17,213 bases of DNA from Clostridia bacterium (GTDB lineage: Bacteria > Bacillota > Clostridia > Christensenellales > CAG-917), in NCBI GenBank assembly GCA_900769205.1, contig CAAGFS010000076.1, positions 1-17,213 on the forward strand, in the 5' to 3' direction. A program made the position numbers and the translations under genes. Below are positions 7,267-14,678 of this stretch, one piece after another. Numbering within the stretch: position 1 is the stretch's first letter; each line of letters opens with the position of its first letter. The notes beneath the pieces are model-generated. The model ran no database searches. It worked only from the letters and a program-made list of their open reading frames with translations, and had not been told where the DNA came from.

Positions 7267-8520
7267 TCAACCTATGATTTCAACGATATATGTTTTTTCG
7301 CCGTAATCAATCGGTTTGATCTCTATATCGGAGTCATTGTAAAAGATTTTTGAATCCTTGCAATAAATAGAATATATATCGTTTTCGCGAGCGGATGCGA
7401 TTTGTACGTCGTCAAGCGAATCTTTGAGATATATTTTGCTCAATTCAATCGCAATCTGTGCGCATGTCTTCGTTTTTGAATATGCGGTGAAAGTGCTGTT
7501 CGCACTCGCGTTTTCCCCCGTGGAAAAATCAATAAAATGAGAACGAACGGTGCCGTCTTCATACGTATAATAACCGTCTTCGTCGCTTGAAAGCGGAAAA
7601 TCTTTCAACATAACAACGGACATTTTTTTGTTGTATGCCATTCTCCCCGCGACGATTGCTTCGTCTGAGGGCTTGTCAAAAATATTTGCGGTGAAAGTTT
7701 CCTGCGAATCAGCGAGATTTCGGGTATAACCGTCATAACTTGAAATAATTCCGCGATCATATCCGCTTGAAATCATCACGTTTGCAAGATAGTCGACGAT
7801 AAAAGCATTCTTCATCCAAAAGAAATCAATATAGACGGGAGTTTTATCGCCAAAAGCATCAATATACTCGTCCGACACGACAAGTCTTATCGTACTGTTT
7901 TCCAAGAAATCTATGTGCACGTTGCTTTGATTTGAAACAATCGCGACCATTGCGTCGCAATACGCTTTTGTTTCGGCATTCACAGCCGGATCACAAAGAC
8001 TTGCGTCGTCATCGCTTACGCTTTCAAACAATTGGTTATATACGGCATAAACGGGAGCGTAATACAGAAATCTGTTATCTGCATTATCAAACAATTTGAG
8101 CGCGTTATACAACGAAGCGGAAATCTGAACGTCTTCGTTGGGGTGATTGTTGATATACCATACGTTCTTCACTCCCTCTATTTCCTTGTCGCAATTGAAA
8201 AGGGCATACGCATTTTCGCTCGCTTCCGTGTATTTTGCTCCAACCTGTTGACGGTATTGTTTGTCCTGATTCTTTTCAAAATAATACGTAAACACAAAAT
8301 CCCCGCCGCAGTTTTGTACGGACGACGAGTCAACGGGCACGGCAAACCAGCCCGCCTCAACTTTGAGAAGCGACACCATAACAATCGCAAAACACACCAC
8401 GGCAAGAATAATAAACGTCACGAAAAGCAACACTCTCAGCTTGACGTGCTTCTGCGGAACGTCAATCTGTTCGACAGGTGGCGGAGTCAGAAGATTTTTG
8501 TTTTTGGCATATCTTTTCAT
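7267..8520 (-). CDS. Membrane-anchored, degenerate ApbE-like (FAD:protein FMN transferase fold) protein
   Basis: Visible features are a basic N-terminal tail, one membrane segment at about residues 29-52 and an outside domain of about 360 residues. ApbE landmarks align in order: a region with NCDKEIEGVKNVWYINN and YAPVYAVYNQLF, resembling the ApbE segment before its LW motif; IDFFWMKNAFIVD (231-243) aligning without gaps to the ApbE IDLGGIAKGYAVD; SSGYDRGIISSYDG; and HFIDFSTG (328-335) against HIIDPKTG. The glycines and lysine of the first motif, the GG of the second and the metal-binding D/T near the end are replaced, so transferase activity is doubtful. ApbE is normally an exported lipoprotein, consistent with this topology. 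I chose ATG 8520 because AAAGG precedes it at 5-6 nt; a GTG five codons upstream has no such site. The role is unknown. Confidence 0.5.
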   Translation of the reverse strand: MKRYAKNKNLLTPPPVEQIDVPQKHVKLRVLLFVTFIILAVVCFAIVMVSLLKVEAGWFAVPVDSSSVQNCGGDFVFTYYFEKNQDKQYRQQVGAKYTEASENAYALFNCDKEIEGVKNVWYINNHPNEDVQISASLYNALKLFDNADNRFLYYAPVYAVYNQLFESVSDDDASLCDPAVNAETKAYCDAMVAIVSNQSNVHIDFLENSTIRLVVSDEYIDAFGDKTPVYIDFFWMKNAFIVDYLANVMISSGYDRGIISSYDGYTRNLADSQETFTANIFDKPSDEAIVAGRMAYNKKMSVVMLKDFPLSSDEDGYYTYEDGTVRSHFIDFSTGENASANSTFTAYSKTKTCAQIAIELSKIYLKDSLDDVQIASARENDIYSIYCKDSKIFYNDSDIEIKPIDYGEKTYIVEIIG

Positions 8521-8540
8521 ACACACCTTTTGCACAAATA

Positions 8541-8562
8541 AGGTTTAGCGAACGCTAAACCC
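8541..8562 (-). terminator. Hairpin ending the opp operon
   Basis: GGTTTAGC (8542-8549) and GCTAAACC (8554-8561) form a perfect 8-bp stem with a 4-nt loop, followed on the minus strand by TTATTT. It lies 21 nt after the oppF stop and 21 nt before the ApbE-like start. The U-tract is interrupted, so some read-through into the ApbE-like gene is possible. No convincing separate promoter for that gene was found. Confidence 0.6.
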
Positions 8563-8582
8563 TATTCGTATGATCTTGTATT

Positions 8583-10193
8583 TTATCTCAACGTAAGCAA
8601 CAAGAAGAACAAGAACAACAATATTACGACGCCAAACAGTATGAAGCCGGCAATCGACCCCTTTTTGCAGGACTTGAAGTTCTTGATGTAATTATACTTC
8701 TTGAATATATAAGCCGCGATTATACCCGGTATCGGCAAGAAGAACGACAACACCTTGTACCACGTGCTTCCCGTATCGTGAACCGGAGTTTCCAAAATCG
8801 GTTCGTTGCTCACGTCGGGCTCCGCAGGAGCATTCTGCGCATCGAGTAATTCCTGTTCGGTCATAAACGATGAGGATTTCAACGGGACGTTTTCCTCTCT
8901 TATGCGCTTATATTCTTCGATTTCTTTCTTGTTTCCAAAGATATAGTGATTGTGTCCAATGCACACCATTTCGGGCTTGTCTTCGCTATAGTCGTGTTGC
9001 GACGGATCGTAAACGAAAAGTTTTTTCTTCTTTTCGAGCTTTGGATCGGGTATAGGAATCGCCGAGATAAGAGATCGCGTATAAGGATGAAGCGGATATG
9101 CAAAAAGCTCTTCCGCATCTGCAATCTCAACGATATTACCCTTGTAGATAACGCCTATTCTGTCCGAAATGAAACGGACTATAGACAAGTCGTGCGCGAT
9201 GAACAAATACGTGGTTCCGCGCTCTCTTTGGAACTTATTGAGAAGGTTGAGCACTTGAGCTCGGATTGACACGTCAAGCGCCGAGATAGGTTCGTCCGCA
9301 ACGACAAGCGACGGATCCATAATCATTGCTCTTGCAAGTCCGATACGCTGTCTTTGTCCACCCGAAAACTCATGCGGATAACGCGTAAGATGTTCAGGAA
9401 GCAAGCCGACTTCTTTTATCATACCTTCGACTTTTGCAACTCTGTCCGCTTCGTCCTTGAAAAGGTGGAAATTGTAAAGTCCTTCCGAAACGATATAATC
9501 GACGGTTGCGCGCTCGTTGAGTGACGCGGCAGGATCCTGGAAAACCATCTGAATATTTCTGATGACCTGTCTGTCAAGTTTGCGCGGAATCTTGCCCGAG
9601 ATGCGCACGCCTTTATAATCTATTTCGCCTTTTGCGCACGGATTGACTCTTATGACTGCGCGTCCGATTGTGGTTTTTCCCGATCCCGATTCTCCGACAA
9701 GGGAAAAAGTTTCGCCCTTGTAGATATCAAAAGAAGCGTTTTTAACCGCTCGGACGGCTTTGTCACCCCTTCCGAAAGTGATATCAACGTTCTTTAAGGA
9801 AAGAAGTATCTCCCTTCCGTTCTCATCAACGGGACCGTGTTCGGGAAGAGTGGTGACGCGATTTTTGAGCTGCTCACGTCTGATTTTCAGATTTTCGCTA
9901 AGCTCGTCGAAATATCTTTTTATTTTTCCGCCGATATTCTTAAACCAATCGCCGACAACCTGCCCGGCTTTTCTTCCGGTGCTTTTCTCATCGCTGTCCG
10001 CCGCTTCTGCATTTGCGATTTCATCGCTTGAAGCATCACGGGGTTCCGCATCGGTTTTGCAATCCACGGGTTGTGATTCGGCTTCGGCACGAAGCTCGTC
10101 TTGTTGCTCAACGTCAAGTTCTTGCTCGACGGAAGTCGAGTTGTCAAGCGCGGAGGTCTTTGTGTTTTCAAACATATTATCTTTTTCCATCAT
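8583..10193 (-). CDS. oppF: Peptide ABC transporter ATPase OppF with acidic N-terminal extension and C-terminal membrane tail
   Basis: It is the second nucleotide-binding subunit of the importer. The ABC domain spans roughly residues 128-385, with Walker [10 protein letters not shown] at 167-175 (K173), Q-loop Q219 in FQDP, signature FSGGQRQR at 276-283, Walker B LVVADE at 296-301 and the switch histidine in IAHD, so it should be active. OppF proteins are usually 310-340 residues; this one has 536. The first about 125 residues hold a Glu/Asp-rich stretch (7-75) and a charged helix (80-115). The end carries a Pro/Glu-rich linker and two membrane segments (about 480-497 and 514-535). Its start overlaps oppD by 4 nt (ATGA). 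A second ATG directly after (10190) has better spacing from AGGAGG, so the protein may begin one residue later. Confidence 0.92.
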   Translation of the reverse strand: MMEKDNMFENTKTSALDNSTSVEQELDVEQQDELRAEAESQPVDCKTDAEPRDASSDEIANAEAADSDEKSTGRKAGQVVGDWFKNIGGKIKRYFDELSENLKIRREQLKNRVTTLPEHGPVDENGREILLSLKNVDITFGRGDKAVRAVKNASFDIYKGETFSLVGESGSGKTTIGRAVIRVNPCAKGEIDYKGVRISGKIPRKLDRQVIRNIQMVFQDPAASLNERATVDYIVSEGLYNFHLFKDEADRVAKVEGMIKEVGLLPEHLTRYPHEFSGGQRQRIGLARAMIMDPSLVVADEPISALDVSIRAQVLNLLNKFQRERGTTYLFIAHDLSIVRFISDRIGVIYKGNIVEIADAEELFAYPLHPYTRSLISAIPIPDPKLEKKKKLFVYDPSQHDYSEDKPEMVCIGHNHYIFGNKKEIEEYKRIREENVPLKSSSFMTEQELLDAQNAPAEPDVSNEPILETPVHDTGSTWYKVLSFFLPIPGIIAAYIFKKYNYIKNFKSCKKGSIAGFILFGVVILLFLFFLLLTLR

Positions 10194-11953
10194 TCAACCT
10201 CCTCGATGTTAAATGCTTTGAGCAACCTGCCGTGAATATCTTTGATGATTTCGGGCTTTTCGATTTTCGGTGCTCTGGGATCGAGCAACCACGTTTTTGC
10301 AAAGTGCGTTTCACTCACCTGGAACATGGGTGCTTCCTTGAGAGTGTCCACTTTCAAACAGTACGGATTTCTCGGTGCAAACGGGTCGCCGACAATTTTG
10401 TTATACAAGGACGGCGGAGTGCCGGAGATGGAATACAACTCCGTGTTTTTCTCCGCAAGTTGAGGCAGTGACGAAAGAAGCGCCCACGTATATGGATGAC
10501 GCGGATCGTAAAACACTTCGTCAACCGTGCCCAGCTCAACGATTTGCCCTGCGTAAAGCACTGCGACTCTCTCCGCCACGTTTGCGACGACGCCAAGGTC
10601 GTGAGTTATAAACACTATGGTATAATTAAACTCTTTTTGCAGATCCTTGATGAGCTTGAGTATCTGCGCCTGAATGGTGACGTCAAGCGCAGTGGTCGGC
10701 TCGTCGCAGATGAGAATCTTTGGTTGGCAAGAAAGAGCGATTGCGATAACTATACGCTGACGCATACCGCCCGAATACTGGAAAGGATAATCGTCAAAGC
10801 GGTTTTCCGCATTGGGAATACCCACCTTTTTCATAAGCTCTATAGCCTTTCTTCTTGCTTCCGCTTCCGAACAATGCTGGTGCTTGATTATAATCGACGA
10901 AATCTGTTTGCCGATCGTTATAATCGGGTTGAGCGACGTCATAGGATCCTGGAAAACCGTTGCGATGCGCGTACCGCGGATTTTTTGCCAGTCCTTCGTA
11001 TATTTGACGTTTGCAAGATTGAGCATACACACGCCGTGAAGTTGAGTTTCCGTCGTTCCGTCAAGAAACTTTACGCGGAAAGCAATCGGATCGAATATGG
11101 CGTTGCGTTGGCTCTCGTCGTTGAGATCGACGCCCAATCTCATAGCCTTGCGCAAGGCAAGAATAAGTTTGACGATAAGTTGAATCCTTTCATGGAAAGA
11201 ATATCTTCCTACGGACAAATATATTTCTTTGCCGAGTATTTCGTTGCGATGCACGGTGTCTTCCGATATTTCACCCTCGATTGCAACCTTGTATTCTTCT
11301 TTGAGTTTTGCTATATTTTCATTGTAATATTTTGCAAACTCAACGTCGGCTTTCGCGGCTTTTTTGTGAGCGCGAATCGTGCTAACGATACGTTTTTCAA
11401 GCTCTTTTATCTTCTTGTCGCAATTTGCGATGATTGCCTTGGTTTCTTTAACCTTTTCTCTTTCTTTTCTCGAATTGAGCGTAAGACGAAGATTGTATGC
11501 TTCCGTTCTTCTGAACTTCAAATCGTCTATTTCGCTCTGCATCTCTTCACGCTCTTTTTCGCCAAGAGTAAACTTTTCCTTCCTCTCGGATTTGAGCGCA
11601 AGCATTTTGTTGTAAATATCTGCGCCAAGTTCAAGCTTTGAAGCTTTGTTGAGCTGTTTAAGCACTGCGTCGAGCACAAACTTGTCGAATCTCGTCGGTT
11701 TTGCGACCGTATCCGCAAGCTCGTCGTCGTAAAACAACAGTTCGCCGTTTGAGATAAAGCCGTTTGAATCGAGCATACCCGCAAAAGTTTTGGTGAAAAC
11801 CGACTTGCCGGAGCCGGACTCGCCCACGATTGCGATAGACTCGTTTTCGTATATGTCGAGAGATATTCCGCGGATTGCGGTCAGTATTCTGCCTCTGACG
11901 CGGAACTTCACTTCGAGATCCTTTATGGACAGCAAAACTTTTTTATCTTCCAT
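10190..11953 (-). CDS. oppD: Peptide ABC transporter ATPase OppD with a ~230-residue coiled-coil insertion
   Basis: ABC-ATPase with Walker A GESGSGKS at 44-51 (K50), Q-loop [10 protein letters not shown] with Q335, signature YSGGMRQR at 393-400, Walker B ILICDE at 413-418 and switch THD. After it comes the OppD C-terminal region ([14 protein letters not shown], then [10 protein letters not shown], with only one of the cysteines usual for OppD). Walker A to Q-loop is 285 residues here; it is about 55 in ordinary OppD (total 330-350). The extra block (about 80-312) breaks the domain after [10 protein letters not shown] and contains a Lys/Glu-rich probable coiled coil at 119-221. The frame is continuous and the core motifs are intact, so this is an insertion and not a frameshift. 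It starts 12 nt after oppC with an AAGGGGG site. Confidence 0.93.
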   Translation of the reverse strand: MEDKKVLLSIKDLEVKFRVRGRILTAIRGISLDIYENESIAIVGESGSGKSVFTKTFAGMLDSNGFISNGELLFYDDELADTVAKPTRFDKFVLDAVLKQLNKASKLELGADIYNKMLALKSERKEKFTLGEKEREEMQSEIDDLKFRRTEAYNLRLTLNSRKEREKVKETKAIIANCDKKIKELEKRIVSTIRAHKKAAKADVEFAKYYNENIAKLKEEYKVAIEGEISEDTVHRNEILGKEIYLSVGRYSFHERIQLIVKLILALRKAMRLGVDLNDESQRNAIFDPIAFRVKFLDGTTETQLHGVCMLNLANVKYTKDWQKIRGTRIATVFQDPMTSLNPIITIGKQISSIIIKHQHCSEAEARRKAIELMKKVGIPNAENRFDDYPFQYSGGMRQRIVIAIALSCQPKILICDEPTTALDVTIQAQILKLIKDLQKEFNYTIVFITHDLGVVANVAERVAVLYAGQIVELGTVDEVFYDPRHPYTWALLSSLPQLAEKNTELYSISGTPPSLYNKIVGDPFAPRNPYCLKVDTLKEAPMFQVSETHFAKTWLLDPRAPKIEKPEIIKDIHGRLLKAFNIEEVE

Positions 11954-11965
11954 ATCAAATCCCCC

Positions 11966-12955
11966 TTACATATGTGTTCTCGGATCCGACGCATCGCCCA
12001 GTTTCTGACCGACGACGTACAGCACGATAGTAATGATTGCCGCAATGACAACAGGCGCCCAGAACTCGATTGCCCAGCTCGGATTTGCCATATATGCCTG
12101 CGAAGTTTCGATGATTTTACCAAGCGACATATCCGACATACCGATTCCTATGAAAGAAAGGAAGACTTCCATGGAAATGTAGCTGGGAAGCTCCGTTGCA
12201 AGCAGCGTCATTATGACGGACGTCATAAACGGAAGGATATTTTTGAAAGCAAGACGGATAAGCGGCGTTCCGAGACACTTGGAAGCAAGATTGTATTCCC
12301 TGTCGCGTATGATGATAACCTGCGTTCGGATGAAATACGCTATGCCCAGCCACCCCGTGATTGTCAACGCAAAAACCATCGTCCAGAAACTTGCCGTCAA
12401 AATCATTATCAAAACTGAAATGATGAGCACGTACGGCACGTTGCCTATGATGTTGTACACCTCCGTCATGAGCTTGTCAAATCTCTTTGAGAAGCCCCAA
12501 ACCGCGCCGAGCACAACGCCGACAAGCATATTTATTGCCGCGCATACGAAAGCAAGCAAAATTGAAATCCTTGCGCCGTACCAGATATAGTCGAACGTAG
12601 CCTGTCCTGCGTCACCGGTGCCGAGAATCCAGTGTATGCTGAATCCGTACTTGTCCACCGCCTGACTCGGCGTCAGGTGCTTGGAATTCGGGTCCATAAC
12701 GTTGATAAATGGCGACACCTTGGGATCGTATCCGATCGCCGACGGATATATGAACGCAAAAATTATGACAAACAGCAACAATGCAATGAAGAATATGTTG
12801 AGTTTGCTTTTGAAAAACACTCTGAACACCGATTTCCAGTACGAGTATCTCGGCGCAGTGATTTTTTCGGAATCGATCGCATTGTTGTCCACTTTCGAGA
12901 ACAACTCTTCGTCCGACATGTTAAACTCTTGAAGATCAACCAATTTTTCTTCCAT
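11966..12955 (-). CDS. oppC: Peptide ABC transporter permease OppC
   Basis: A 329-residue inner-membrane permease of the DppC/OppC type. It has a charged cytoplasmic tail of about 50 residues and a first membrane helix at about 53-76. The family-typical outer segment follows, with HWILGTGDAGQATFDYIWYGARISI (normally HxLGTDxxGRDxxSRxxxGxRxSL), and then a further helix block. The EAA coupling loop around CLGTPLIRLAFKNILPF contacts the ATPases. Its length is near the family norm, unlike the other components. The oppB stop lies 4 nt upstream of the ATG and AGGTGA serves as the ribosome binding site, so translation is coupled. Confidence 0.93.
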   Translation of the reverse strand: MEEKLVDLQEFNMSDEELFSKVDNNAIDSEKITAPRYSYWKSVFRVFFKSKLNIFFIALLLFVIIFAFIYPSAIGYDPKVSPFINVMDPNSKHLTPSQAVDKYGFSIHWILGTGDAGQATFDYIWYGARISILLAFVCAAINMLVGVVLGAVWGFSKRFDKLMTEVYNIIGNVPYVLIISVLIMILTASFWTMVFALTITGWLGIAYFIRTQVIIIRDREYNLASKCLGTPLIRLAFKNILPFMTSVIMTLLATELPSYISMEVFLSFIGIGMSDMSLGKIIETSQAYMANPSWAIEFWAPVVIAAIITIVLYVVGQKLGDASDPRTHM

Positions 12956-12959
12956 AACG

Positions 12960-14540
12960 TCACCTCGCCTTATCCGAGAAAGATATTCGCGGATCTACCA
13001 TTGCCATCAATATATCGCCTAATATCAGCGAAATGACGGATAGGAGCGCATAGAACATTGTCAGACCGACTATGACCGCGTTGTCGTACAAGTTTATCGC
13101 TTCCGTCAACATGCGTCCTGTGCCCGGCACCGAATATACCGTTTCTGTGATAATCGCGCCGACCACCGCACCGAGAATAGTTCCCGGAATGTTGTGCACA
13201 AGCGGAATTATCGCGTTTTTGAGAATATGTTTGTTGAATATTTCTCTTTCGCTAAGACCGCCTGACCTTGCAAACTTCACGTAATCCGAGTTTTGCTGGT
13301 CGATCATATATCGCCTCAACCAGTTCATAAGGCCTGCAACAGATGGTAGCGCAAGAGATATAATTGGCAGAATGTACATCAGTTTGCTTGTAGAGTCGAT
13401 GTCGAATCGTCCCGGCAATCCCATCTTCATGCCGATCGAACGGAACATAAAGATATAAGCAAGGGACGGCACCGCGATGATGAAAACGATGTAAATCGTG
13501 CCGAGTTTGTCAAGAAGTTTGCCTTTGTTTCTTGCCATCATAATACCGAGCGGGACGCCGAGTACGTATGCAAGAATCGATGAGATGATGCCGATGACAA
13601 AAGAGAAGCCGACTCTTGAAAGGCTGTGTTTCACCGTGCCGACGTTCGTGTAGTTGTCGGTGAAGCGTTCAGCCGCAAACGATCCGCCTTTGACAAGCGA
13701 ATCTGCAACGAACGTTGCCTGGTGCAAGTCGTTTGAAGATTCTTCCGTAAAGCCTGTGGGATAGTGCACCGTGTTCTTCACGTTGCTTCCCTGCGTTTGT
13801 GTCATCGTGGTGTATGCGTCAACGCCGCTGTTGACGGCATATGACATACCGAGATTTATTTTAACGATATTCTGGTGGATGAACGGGAACTTGTTGTCGA
13901 AATAGAGCAGATATTTATGCTCCGTTCCGTTGCCCATAATGGCAGGAGAAAACTTCTTCCCGCCGTATGCAGGATCGTACCACGTAAACGTGATTCCACG
14001 TTCGCCGACCAATTGATCGTCGTCTTCGACAAAATGAATCGAGTCAACCTGAATAAGGTTTTTGAAATACATCAAGACTCGTTGGAAAGTGTTGTATTCT
14101 TTGTACGCAAACAACTTTTGCGCTCCGCCTTTTGCAATAGAACCGGCAAGAGTCACCGCGTCAAGACGCATGACTTCAAAACCGTTTGCCCTGCAATAGC
14201 TTCTGTACTTTTCCACGTACTTAGCTGTCGTCGAGCTGTCCTGACTAGGAGTCTTCCCGATTTTTGCGGCAGCTGATTTTTCTTCGGCGGTTATCTCTCC
14301 TGCTTCAAACAAGTCCGCAAGATAATCGGCATAAGAATACATGTCGAGATAGCCGTATTTCTCCCATTGAGAGTATTTGTAAACGACTTTTTCGTTGTTC
14401 TGATACTTGATGAGCTGCTGATCTCCCTTAAAAACGTAATCTTTGTCTATGAGAGAGTACACCAACGCCATCACGACGACGACAACGATAAAAACGGATA
14501 TAAGCCCGCGTATTAGTCGTTTCAATAGGTATTTTGCCAT
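12960..14540 (-). CDS. oppB: Peptide ABC transporter permease OppB with an enlarged extracytoplasmic domain
   Basis: It contains the normal OppB permease core from about residue 304: helices starting at VGFSFVIGIISSILAYVLG, the motif GLMNWLRRYMIDQQNSDYV, the EAA loop GLSEREIFNKHILKNAIIP and the ending VYSVPGTGRMLTEAI. TM1 is at about 12-31. Between TM1 and TM2 lie about 270 residues that should be outside the membrane, against about 65 in standard OppB, so the protein has 526 residues where 306-330 is usual. The extra part is soluble-looking, with charged helices first and a strand-rich stretch later, and I do not recognise its fold. ATG 14540 is preferred over a GTG four codons upstream because neither has a strong site and ATG has GTGAG at 7 nt. 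The weak site fits lower expression than oppA. Confidence 0.9.
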   Translation of the reverse strand: MAKYLLKRLIRGLISVFIVVVVVMALVYSLIDKDYVFKGDQQLIKYQNNEKVVYKYSQWEKYGYLDMYSYADYLADLFEAGEITAEEKSAAAKIGKTPSQDSSTTAKYVEKYRSYCRANGFEVMRLDAVTLAGSIAKGGAQKLFAYKEYNTFQRVLMYFKNLIQVDSIHFVEDDDQLVGERGITFTWYDPAYGGKKFSPAIMGNGTEHKYLLYFDNKFPFIHQNIVKINLGMSYAVNSGVDAYTTMTQTQGSNVKNTVHYPTGFTEESSNDLHQATFVADSLVKGGSFAAERFTDNYTNVGTVKHSLSRVGFSFVIGIISSILAYVLGVPLGIMMARNKGKLLDKLGTIYIVFIIAVPSLAYIFMFRSIGMKMGLPGRFDIDSTSKLMYILPIISLALPSVAGLMNWLRRYMIDQQNSDYVKFARSGGLSEREIFNKHILKNAIIPLVHNIPGTILGAVVGAIITETVYSVPGTGRMLTEAINLYDNAVIVGLTMFYALLSVISLILGDILMAMVDPRISFSDKAR

Positions 14541-14562
14541 AATAAAACTCACTCTAAAATAT

Positions 14563-14608
14563 GCAAAACGGGAAGAGACGAGTTGTGGCTCCGCTCTTCC
14601 GCGTTTGC
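14563..14608 (-). repeat. Imperfect inverted repeat just upstream of oppB
   Basis: GGAAGAG (14571-14577) and CTCTTCC (14594-14600) pair perfectly. Pairing resumes in the outer arms (GCAAA at 14563-14567 with TTTGC at 14604-14608) after a mismatched patch. Without a U-tract it is more likely an RNA processing or stability structure than a terminator. Its 5' arm begins about 23 nt before the oppB start codon. Confidence 0.5.
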
Positions 14609-14611
14609 ATT

Positions 14612-14638
14612 CCGTTCAGCCGATAATCGGCTGAACGG
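14612..14638 (-). promoter_or_regulatory. Strong hairpin in the oppA-oppB intergenic region
   Basis: CCGTTCAGCCGAT (14612-14624) and ATCGGCTGAACGG (14626-14638) are perfect 13-bp arms around one base. It probably folds as a 10-bp stem with a 7-nt loop. On the transcribed strand no U-run follows, so it should protect the 3' end of oppA mRNA or cause partial termination. Such structures are known to raise binding-protein expression over permease expression in other ABC operons. Confidence 0.7.
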
Positions 14639-14678
14639 CTTTTGTTGCAATAAAACTAATCGGATATCAATTCATAAA

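Noticed and set aside
13630..14450. The OppB extra domain as the missing C-terminal lobe of OppA
   Set aside because: The loop lacks the DxxxRxxLxxxAE and IPxxx patterns of that lobe, which are present in OppA residues 53-155.
14553..14678. A lost C-terminal part of oppA after a premature stop
   Set aside because: I read the frames after the stop and saw no SBP-like continuation, only hairpins. The missing segment is found at the N-terminus of the same protein instead.
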